Shown: positions 1-7,949 of the stretch, in pieces
How the letters are laid out: every line of letters begins with the position of its first letter
Position numbering within the stretch: position 1 is the stretch's first letter
Origin: JAWLGW01 sp964569055
GTDB lineage: Bacteria; Planctomycetota; J058
Length of the DNA: 7,972 bases
Direction of reading: 5' to 3'
Assembly: GCA_964569055.1 (NCBI GenBank)
Contig: CAZMSZ010000353.1
Span: 1 to 7,972 of the forward strand
Program-made: the position numbers and the translations under genes
The notes under the pieces: model-generated
Told to the model about the DNA's origin: nothing
The model's input: the letters and a program-made list of their open reading frames with translations, nothing else
Databases searched by the model: none

Positions 1-251
1 GGTGCCGTCATCGGATGGGGGGAGGCGCGCCACGCCTGCGATCACCCCGCCGGGTCTCCCCGAGGCGGTAGCGAGCCCCAGCCAGTGGAGCGGAGTCGAG
101 GAGAAGCGGAGTCCGACTCCGAATCCGATTCCGAATCCGATTCCGAATCCGATTCCGATTCCGAATCCGATTCCGATTCCGATTCCGAATCCGGGGCGAG
201 GGTCACGGGCGCGGGCACGAGGGTGACGCCAAGGCGACGACCGACTTCCCT
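1..251. other. Intergenic region with no supported gene
   Basis: Apart from the hexamer array, this stretch shows no gene I can support. A plus-strand open frame runs from a GTG at 2 to 226, but its product is low-complexity, its C-terminal half is only the translated repeat, and there is no recognisable domain. The short GTCAC/GTGAC inverted pair near 202-225 is too weak to call a terminator. The downstream neighbour of the minus-strand operon lies outside the window. Confidence 0.6.
109..192. repeat. Tandem hexamer array, 14 units of GANTCC
   Basis: Fourteen contiguous 6-bp units fill this interval without a gap. The first two are GAGTCC and GACTCC, and the other twelve are GAATCC or GATTCC in the order A,T,A,T,A,T,T,A,T,T,T,A at the third base. 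Only that third base varies, and all four bases occur there, so every unit contains a GANTC site. A further GAGTC lies at 93-97, suggesting a decayed upstream edge. Read on the plus strand the array would encode Pro-Asn/Pro-Ile dipeptides, but I see no convincing gene around it. The array lies about 60 bp beyond the stop of the SlyX-like gene. Whether it is a simple-sequence expansion or a functional methylation or binding array cannot be told from the sequence. Confidence 0.93.
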
Positions 252-478
252 TTAGCCCGACGTCGGGACGCGCTGCTCCTCCTCGGGCGTCTCGGGCGCG
301 GTGCCGGGCGGGGTGAGCGTGCTCGCCAGCGCGGTCAGCGTGGTCTCGACCTGCTCGACCCGCGCGGCGAAGGTGCGGACCACCTCGTCGAGCTTGTGGA
401 TCACCTCCTCCTGGAAGGCGGCGTGGCTCTCCAGGCGCTCGAGGCGCCGCGCGAGGCGCTCGAGGTCGTCGGGGCCGC

Positions 479-482
<4 letters not shown>
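252..482 (-). CDS. slyX: SlyX-like small coiled-coil protein
   Basis: The product is 76 residues long, close to the roughly 70 residues usual for SlyX. Residues 8-52 are a continuous heptad-like helix, and the segment LESHAAFQEEVIHKLDEVV (residues 17-35) matches the SlyX signature, in which 'LESRLAFQE.TI..LN' is typical. The last 20 or so residues are Pro/Glu-rich, as in SlyX tails, but the terminal PPHY seen in enterobacterial SlyX is absent. SlyX has no established biochemical function; the family is named from its position beside slyD in E. coli. The start is GTG at 482-480, overlapping the TGA stop of the upstream aminopeptidase gene as GTGA. Only a weak GAGAAG lies just before it, so translation is probably coupled. 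There is no slyD here, so the call rests on the coiled-coil signature alone; a generic short coiled-coil protein is the alternative. Confidence 0.75.
256..267. other. 12-bp perfect palindrome at the end of the SlyX-like gene
   Basis: CCCGACGTCGGG reads identically on both strands. It lies inside the last codons of the SlyX-like gene, one base from its TAA stop (252-254). No T-run follows on the minus strand, so it does not look like a standard intrinsic terminator. With no loop it could form only a small hairpin, or act as a dimeric protein site. Chance occurrence in GC-rich DNA is possible. Confidence 0.4.
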
Positions 483-3106
<2,624 letters not shown>

Positions 3107-3110
3107 GGCT

Positions 3111-3117
3111 TCCTCCT
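3111..3117 (-). promoter_or_regulatory. Ribosome binding site of the M1 aminopeptidase gene
   Basis: The minus strand reads AGGAGGA four bases before the ATG at 3106-3104. It is a near-perfect Shine-Dalgarno sequence and fixes the start at this ATG, which also gives a complete signal peptide. Confidence 0.8.
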
Positions 3118-3136
3118 GGGGCTCGAAGGGGGCGGG

Positions 3137-3142
3137 ATTCTA
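3137..3142 (-). promoter_or_regulatory. Candidate -10 element for the aminopeptidase operon
   Basis: The minus strand reads TAGAAT here, five of six matches to TATAAT, in an otherwise very GC-rich region. It would start transcription near 3130, giving a leader of about 24 bases that just includes the strong ribosome site. No good -35 lies at 16-18 bp, so the call rests on the -10 and its position alone. Confidence 0.4.
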
Positions 3143-3172
3143 AGGTGCCGGCGCGCGCCGCACGAGCGGCGC

Positions 3173-3201
3173 TTGTGCCGCCCGGGCGGGGGGCGCAGAA
3201 T
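3173..3201 (+). promoter_or_regulatory. Candidate sigma70-type promoter of the FHA-GAF-cyclase gene
   Basis: TTGTGC (3173-3178) and CAGAAT (3196-3201) are separated by exactly 17 bp, matching 3/6 and 4/6 of the -35 and -10 consensus. Transcription would start near 3208, immediately before a GGAGG at 3209-3213. The very short leader this implies is a weakness, and the element could be chance. Confidence 0.35.
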
Positions 3202-3223
3202 CGCGCGCGGAGGTCGTTCCGGC

Positions 3224-5251
3224 TTGACCGCGCTGCTGCTCGAGCTGCTCAACGGTCCCGAGCAGGGGACGGTGCGCCGCCTGGGCGGGATCTCGATCAT
3301 CGGCCGGGACCCCGCCTGCAACCTCGTGGTGGCCGACCCGGTCGTGTCGCGGCAGCACGCCGTGATCCGCCCCGAGGACGGCGGCGGGTTCGTGATCGAG
3401 GACCTCGACAGCCGCTCGGGGACCCTCGTCAACGGGGTACGGACCCGCAAGGCCGTGCTGCTCGACGGGGACACGATCCAGGTCGGCCCGCTGGCGCTGC
3501 GCGTGCGCACGGCCGACCGCGCCGCCGGGGAGGTGCCGACCGACGAGGTGGAGGTGGTCCGCTCGCGCCACCAGCCCACCATGCGCCTGTCGCTGGACGT
3601 GGTGAAGTTCCGCACGGCCGCGCAGGGCTCCTCCGCGGCGGCCGCGACGCCCGCCGCCGACCCGCCGGCGCCCGGCGAGCCGAGCGAGCCTCCGCCCGCC
3701 GCGCCGGACGCCGCGCGCAAGCTGGAGCTCCTGGCCGAGGTCGCGGCCAGCCTGGCGGCCGTGCCCGAGCGCGGGCGCCTGACCCGCGAGACCGCCGCGC
3801 GGATCGTGGCGCTGTTTCCGGCCGTGCGGCGGATCGGGTTCTTCGAGCTGATCGAGGTCGAGGGCGAGGAGCAGGTCCTGCGCCCGGCCTACCTGCTCGA
3901 CCGCTCCCGCCGCGCCGAGGGCGAGCCGGTGCGGGTGAGCGAGGCCGTGCTGCAAGCGGCGATCCGCGAGCGGCAGGCCGTGCTGTCGGAGGACGTGCAG
4001 GTCGACCCGCGGTTCCGCCGCTCCCAGACGCTGCACGTGGCGGGGGTGTGCTCCATGATCTGCGCCCCGCTCTGCGTGGGCGAGCGCGTGCTCGGCGCGC
4101 TGTACGTCGACACCACCGACCCGCGCACGCGCTTCGACGGCGCGGCGCTGCGCCTGCTCTCCGCGATCGCGGCGGTGGTCGCGGCCGCGTTCGAGAACGC
4201 CCGGCTGTTCGCGCGCTTCCAGACCGAGTCGGTGCGGCGCGCCAGCCTCGAGCGCTACTTCTCGCCCGACCTCGTGGAGCGCGTCCTGCGCGGCGACCTG
4301 CCGCTGGCGCGCGAGGGGCGCCTGGCCCACGGCACGATCCTGTTCGTGGACGTGCGCGGCTTCTCGCGCCTCACGCTCTCGACCGCGCCGCCCGCGCTGG
4401 TCGCCACGCTCAACGCCTACTTCGCCGCCATGCAGCGGATCGTGTTCCGGAGCCGCGGCACGGTCGAGCGGTTCGGCGGCGACTCGATCCTGGCCTACTG
4501 GGGCGTGGTCGACGCCGACCCCGAGGGGCCGGCGCGCTCGGTCCGCGCGGCGCTGGCCATGCAGGTCGAGGTCGTCCGGCTCGGGGCGGAGCTCGCCGCC
4601 GCCGAGCGCCCGCGGCTCGAGGTCGGGATCGGGCTCAACACCGGCGAGGTGATCGCCGGCGACGTCGGCTCGGCCGAGCGCTACGAGTTCACGATCCTGG
4701 GCGACGCCGCCAACATGGCCCGCCGCTTCGAGACCCTGGCCGGCGCCTGGGAGGTGGTCGCGGGCGCCGCCACGATCCGGGCGGTGGGCGGGCGCGTGCT
4801 CCACGTCCCGCTCCCGCCCACGGTGGTCAAGGGGAAGGACGAGCCGGTCGAGGTCTCGCTGGTGTACGGCCTGCGCGTCGACGCGGGCGACGGGCCCGAG
4901 CGCCGCTACGAGCTCGCCCTGCGCTGCGCGCTCGCGCTGGGCGAGGGGGAGGCCGAGGAGACCTTGGCCTCGGCGCTGACCCTCAGCTCGGGCGGCGTGA
5001 CGCTCGAGGTCCTGACGCCCCACGACCCCGAGCCCGACACGCCCGCCCGCCTCGCGCTGGGCCTGCCCCGCCAGCCCCGCGCCTGCACCCTGAGCGGCCG
5101 CGTCCTCTCCAACGTGATCCAGGAGACGGTCCAGCTCGGCCCGACCCTGGCGGTCACCGGGAGCGCGGTCCAGCGGATCGCGCTCCAGCTCGACGACCCG
5201 CGCCCGCTGCTCGAGCTGCTGCGGAGCGCCGGCAGCTCGCCCGGGGCGTGA
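3224..5251 (+). CDS. FHA-GAF-class III nucleotide cyclase with degenerate PilZ-like C-terminus
   Basis: The product is 675 residues if read from TTG at 3224, which has GGAGG (3209-3213) ten bases upstream and begins right at the first FHA strand; no in-frame ATG or GTG fits, and the TTG at 3173 would add an unstructured stretch. FHA occupies about 2-95, with phosphothreonine-loop residues GRD (27-29), SRQH (42-45) and N70. A Pro/Ala linker (about 131-162) leads to a GAF domain (about 165-325). The helix 325-356 connects to the cyclase (about 365-550): metal-binding Asp376 in FVDVRGF and Asp420 in FGGDS, and transition-state Asn497 and Arg501. Thr490 fits the class IIIb base-selecting position, but the usual Lys is Arg416. 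Residues about 558-665 resemble PilZ with its c-di-GMP motifs lost. No membrane segment is visible, so it should be cytosolic and make cAMP, perhaps cGMP, in response to phosphoproteins and a GAF ligand. Confidence 0.93.
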   Translation: MTALLLELLNGPEQGTVRRLGGISIIGRDPACNLVVADPVVSRQHAVIRPEDGGGFVIEDLDSRSGTLVNGVRTRKAVLLDGDTIQVGPLALRVRTADRAAGEVPTDEVEVVRSRHQPTMRLSLDVVKFRTAAQGSSAAAATPAADPPAPGEPSEPPPAAPDAARKLELLAEVAASLAAVPERGRLTRETAARIVALFPAVRRIGFFELIEVEGEEQVLRPAYLLDRSRRAEGEPVRVSEAVLQAAIRERQAVLSEDVQVDPRFRRSQTLHVAGVCSMICAPLCVGERVLGALYVDTTDPRTRFDGAALRLLSAIAAVVAAAFENARLFARFQTESVRRASLERYFSPDLVERVLRGDLPLAREGRLAHGTILFVDVRGFSRLTLSTAPPALVATLNAYFAAMQRIVFRSRGTVERFGGDSILAYWGVVDADPEGPARSVRAALAMQVEVVRLGAELAAAERPRLEVGIGLNTGEVIAGDVGSAERYEFTILGDAANMARRFETLAGAWEVVAGAATIRAVGGRVLHVPLPPTVVKGKDEPVEVSLVYGLRVDAGDGPERRYELALRCALALGEGEAEETLASALTLSSGGVTLEVLTPHDPEPDTPARLALGLPRQPRACTLSGRVLSNVIQETVQLGPTLAVTGSAVQRIALQLDDPRPLLELLRSAGSSPGA

Positions 5252-5261
5252 GCTCAAACCC

Positions 5262-6431
5262 TCAACGCGGCCCGCCCAGCCGCCGCGCTCGCTCCTCCAG
5301 CTCGGCCAGCTTGCGCGCGCGCTCGGGGCTGTGGAAGCGCGCGAGCTGCTCGCGCAGCGCGCCGAGGGCCGCCTCGAGCTCGCCGGCGAGCGCGCGCTCC
5401 TCGGGCTGGACCTCGAGGATCGTGAGCGTGGCGCGCGCGTCGTCGTAGGCGCGGGTCCAGGCGGCGGCCGCGGCCGCCTCGACCTCGCTCACGCGCAGCG
5501 GGCCCGAGTCGGCGCCGATCGTCTTGCCCGCGCGGGCCGGCGGCGCCGAGGGCGGCGCGGCGGCGGACGTGGGCGCCGCGCCAGACGCGCCGTCCGACGA
5601 GCCCTCCTCGCCGCGGCGGGCGCGCTCCTGCTGCGCCCTCGCCGCCTCGCGCAGCAGCTCCTCGCGCGGGGTGGGGCGGCCCACCCCGAGCGCCCCCTCC
5701 AGGTTAGAGACCAGGCGCTCGAGCCCGCGGCGGAGCGGGCGCACCCGCTCGCTCGCGGCCTCGGCCAGGGTCTCGAGCGAGCCGCTCGCCGGCGCAGGCT
5801 CACGCCCGGCCTCCTCGTGTCGCTCCAGCTCGGCCGCGGCGATCCGCGCCACCGCCGCCAGCACGTCCTCGAGCGGCCGCTCGGGCGCGGCGCCCGACAG
5901 CGCGAACGCCTCGAGCGCGGGGAGGCCGCGCGCGCCGCGCAGCGCCTCGCCCAAGCTCGCCCCGTCGCGCGCCCGGCGGGCCGCGGCGTACAGCGCCTCG
6001 CCCAGGGCGCCGCGGCCGTGGTCGCGCGCCTCGCGGGCCAGCGCGCCCAGCGCGTCGCCGGGCGGCGCGCCCGCGAGGTGGAGGAGGCGCAGCCGCCGCC
6101 AGGGCAGCCCGGGGTCCCAGCCGCGCTCGGCCTCGTGCGTGAGCAGCGCCCCGGCCTCCGCCAGCGCCGTCGCGCGGCGCGGGGCCGCGAGCAGGAGCTG
6201 CACCCAGAACGGGAGCTCGTCCGCCGCCTCGACCGCCGCGGCGAAGTCCCCTCCGCCGGCGCGGAGCGCGCCCGCGCCGCGCGTGGCCAGCGCGCGCAGG
6301 TCGGGCGCGTCCGCCTCGAGCGCGAGCAAGTCGAGCAGGGCAGGCTCGTCGAGCCCCAGGCCCGCCAGCTCGCCCCAGCCGATCAGGAACCGAGCCAGCG
6401 CGCGCAGCCGCGCCCGCTCCGCTTCAGCCAT
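5262..6431 (-). CDS. Soluble protein with two tandem GspF/PilC-like helical domains (tentative)
   Basis: The 389-residue Ala- and Arg-rich product has no signal peptide and no clear membrane segment. Residues about 8-103 and about 108-205 each follow the pattern of the cytoplasmic T2SSF bundle: a helix such as 'RRLRLLHLAGAPPGDALGAL' (112-131), then a 'G-x-SL-x-EAL' turn (DGASLGEAL, 156-164; GGDFAAAV, 60-67), an 'LP' helix start (170-171; 73-74), and a closing helix (186-204). In GspF/PilC two such bundles flank membrane helices; here they abut directly. Residues 218-275 are helical and charged, 280-300 are a low-complexity Ala/Pro/Ser linker, and 312-385 are helical and probably coiled coil. 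GAGGAG (6443-6438) lies six bases before the ATG. The gene converges on the cyclase gene with a 10-bp gap and diverges from rho. I cannot assign a function; a generic alpha-helical protein is the alternative. Confidence 0.8.
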   Translation of the reverse strand: MAEAERARLRALARFLIGWGELAGLGLDEPALLDLLALEADAPDLRALATRGAGALRAGGGDFAAAVEAADELPFWVQLLLAAPRRATALAEAGALLTHEAERGWDPGLPWRRLRLLHLAGAPPGDALGALAREARDHGRGALGEALYAAARRARDGASLGEALRGARGLPALEAFALSGAAPERPLEDVLAAVARIAAAELERHEEAGREPAPASGSLETLAEAASERVRPLRRGLERLVSNLEGALGVGRPTPREELLREAARAQQERARRGEEGSSDGASGAAPTSAAAPPSAPPARAGKTIGADSGPLRVSEVEAAAAAAWTRAYDDARATLTILEVQPEERALAGELEAALGALREQLARFHSPERARKLAELEERARRLGGPR

Positions 6432-6454
6432 GCGTCGCTCCTCGGTCGGCTGCG

Positions 6455-6483
6455 ATTGTAGCCCTGCGAGCGAGCCCGGTATA
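6455..6483 (-). promoter_or_regulatory. Candidate promoter of the GspF-like gene
   Basis: On the minus strand TATACC (6483-6478) and TACAAT (6460-6455) are 17 bp apart. The -10 matches 5/6 and the -35 only 3/6. Transcription would start near 6448, giving a short leader containing GAGGAG. Both elements overlap those of the rho promoter on the other strand. Confidence 0.45.
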
Positions 6484-6485
6484 AT
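6456..6485 (+). promoter_or_regulatory. Probable promoter of rho
   Basis: A perfect TATAAT (6480-6485) is preceded at 18 bp by TTGTAG (6456-6461), which matches the TTG of the -35 consensus. A perfect -10 is unlikely by chance in DNA this GC-rich. The expected start is near 6492, leaving about 165 bases of leader before the rho ATG. Confidence 0.65.
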
Positions 6486-6491
6486 GGCCGT

Positions 6492-6656
6492 TTAGCGCAG
6501 CAGCCCGCCGTTTCACGAGGCGGGCTGACCCCGCTGGGTGCCGGGCGCGCGGGCTTCGGCGCGCCCCAGGCGGCCCGCGCGCACCCTGGGCGCTCGCGGC
6601 CCCTGCCGACCTCGAACGCGACCTCCCTCGTTCCCACTTCCCTCGTGCAGACCCGC
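6492..6656 (+). promoter_or_regulatory. Structured rho leader with C-rich, G-poor tract (candidate autoregulation)
   Basis: Three features are visible. First, CAGCCCGCC (6501-6509) and GGCGGGCTG (6519-6527) form a perfect 9-bp stem with a 9-base loop and no following T-run. Second, 6543-6550 can pair with 6559-6566 (8 bp), while the overlapping 6545-6554 can pair with 6573-6582 (10 bp), so the two stems exclude each other. Third, 6601-6656 contains 29 C but only 10 G, and 6621-6644 has just three purines, the composition favoured by Rho for loading. In E. coli rho is autoregulated by Rho-dependent attenuation in its leader, so a similar role is a reasonable inference. No Shine-Dalgarno is visible before the start codon. 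Confidence 0.5.
6501..6527 (+). other. Perfect 9-bp hairpin near the 5' end of the rho transcript
   Basis: CAGCCCGCC and GGCGGGCTG flank the loop GTTTCACGA. It starts about 10 bases after the predicted transcription start and lacks a U-run, so it looks more like a 5'-stabilising or attenuation-related stem than an intrinsic terminator. Confidence 0.6.
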
Positions 6657-7949
6657 ATGAACGACGACGACGATCGAGGCGGCGCTCCGCACGACGGTGA
6701 GGGACGGCGCCGACGCAAGCGCCGGCGCCGTCGCCGCGGGCGCGGCGGCGCGGAGGGCGCGGCGCCGCCGAGCGGGCCGCGGGACCCCGAGGGCGTGGGG
6801 CCGGCCGGCCCGCGCGGGGAGCCGGAGCCCGAGGTCGCGGTCGAGGGCCTGCTCGTCGTCACCAAGGAGGGCTTCGGGTTCCTCCGTCAGCGCAAGAGCA
6901 ACTACCTGCCGGGGACCGGCGACGTGTTCGTGCCCCAGGGGCTGATCCAGCGCCTGCGCCTGCGCCAGGGCAGCTACGTCGAGGGGACCCTCGCCCGCGG
7001 GCGCCGCGGCAAGCGCAAGCGCCCGCTCGAGCGGGTCGAGCGCGTGGACGGGGAGCCGCCGCAGGAGGCCGCGCGCCGCCCGCACTACAAGCAGCTCGTC
7101 TCGGTCGACCCCGAGCGCCGGATCCACCTCGAGACCCGCGACAACGACCCGACCCTGCGGGTGATCGACCTCGTGACGCCCATGGCATTCGGCCAGCGCG
7201 CGCTGATCGTGGCCCCGCCCCGCACCGGCAAGACGGTGATCCTGCACAAGCTCGCCAACGCGATCAGCGAGAACCACCCCGAGGCCAAGGTGATCGTGGT
7301 GCTCGTCGACGAGCGCCCCGAGGAGGTGACCGACTTCCGCCGCTCCTGCACCCAGGCCGAGGTGATCGCCAGCTCGCTCGACATGGACGCCTCCGCCCAC
7401 GTCGCGATCGTGGAGACCGTGCTGCACCGCCTGCGCCGCCTGGCCGAGGCCGGCCAGGACGTGGTGTGCCTGATGGACTCGCTCACGCGCATGGCGCGCG
7501 CCTTCAACACCGAGCGCGGACGCAGCGGCCGCACCCTCACCGGCGGCCTCGACAGCACCGCCATGCAGAAGCCCCGCGAGTTCTTCGGCGCGGCCCGCGC
7601 CTTCGAGGGCGGCGGCTCGATCACGAACATCGCCACGGTCCTGGTCGACACCGGCTCCAAGATGGACCAGGTGATCTTCGAGGAGTTCAAGGGCACGGGG
7701 AACTGCGAGCTGGTGCTCAACCGCGACCTCGCCGACCTGCGGATCTTCCCCGCGATCAACGTCAAGGACTCGGGCACGCGCAAGGAGGAGAAGATGCGCG
7801 ACCCGCAGGAGATGCAGCTCATCACCCTCATGCGCCGCGCCCTCATGCGCTACGGCACCCAGCGGGTCATGGAGGCGCTCCTCCAGCGGGTGAAGACCAC
7901 CCAGAACAACGCCGAGCTGCTCCTGATGCTCCAGAAGCAGGCGATCTAG
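6657..7949 (+). CDS. rho: Transcription termination factor Rho
   Basis: Rho is the hexameric RNA-dependent ATPase/helicase that loads on C-rich RNA and releases stalled transcripts. Read from ATG 6657 the product is 430 residues (E. coli Rho is about 419). Residues about 60-142 are the cold-shock-type primary RNA-binding domain, with GFGFLR at 72-77. The ATPase core has Walker A APPRTGKT (186-193), catalytic Glu219 in VDERPEEVTD, Walker B VVCLMDS (269-275), the Q-loop region TLTGGLDSTA (293-302), the R-loop within KMDQVIFEEFKGTGN (335-349), and arginine-finger candidate Arg356. The Rho_N helical domain is not recognisable; residues 3-6 are all Asp and 17-29 almost all Arg/Lys. GTG at 6645 is an alternative start adding four residues; neither has a Shine-Dalgarno. 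The ORF is complete, ending in TAG. Confidence 0.97.
   Translation: MNDDDDRGGAPHDGEGRRRRKRRRRRRGRGGAEGAAPPSGPRDPEGVGPAGPRGEPEPEVAVEGLLVVTKEGFGFLRQRKSNYLPGTGDVFVPQGLIQRLRLRQGSYVEGTLARGRRGKRKRPLERVERVDGEPPQEAARRPHYKQLVSVDPERRIHLETRDNDPTLRVIDLVTPMAFGQRALIVAPPRTGKTVILHKLANAISENHPEAKVIVVLVDERPEEVTDFRRSCTQAEVIASSLDMDASAHVAIVETVLHRLRRLAEAGQDVVCLMDSLTRMARAFNTERGRSGRTLTGGLDSTAMQKPREFFGAARAFEGGGSITNIATVLVDTGSKMDQVIFEEFKGTGNCELVLNRDLADLRIFPAINVKDSGTRKEEKMRDPQEMQLITLMRRALMRYGTQRVMEALLQRVKTTQNNAELLLMLQKQAI

Noticed and set aside
109..192. The array as a CRISPR or as origin iterons.
   Set aside because: There are no spacers and units are 6 bp, far shorter than CRISPR repeats or typical iterons; no cas, rep or AT-rich unwinding region is nearby.
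2..226. A small plus-strand ORF encoding a Pro-Asn/Pro-Ile repeat protein.
   Set aside because: The repetitive half is only the translated hexamer array, the GTG start lies at the window edge without a visible ribosome site, and no domain is present.
3140..5257. A 705-codon minus-strand open frame opposite the cyclase gene.
   Set aside because: It is a shadow of a gene with clear FHA, GAF and cyclase motifs; the product is His/Arg/Ala-rich without recognisable features.
5252..5261. A possible bidirectional terminator between the convergent cyclase and GspF-like genes.
   Set aside because: Only 10 bp separate the stops and no hairpin with a T-run is visible.
6484..6495. A four-codon leader ORF (ATG-GCC-GTT-TAG) in front of rho.
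   Set aside because: It starts inside the -10 element, upstream of the predicted transcription start, and has no ribosome site.
6513..7427. A 304-codon minus-strand ORF opposite rho.
   Set aside because: Rho on the plus strand is unambiguous; the antisense product is low-complexity and His/Leu/Asp-biased as expected of a shadow.
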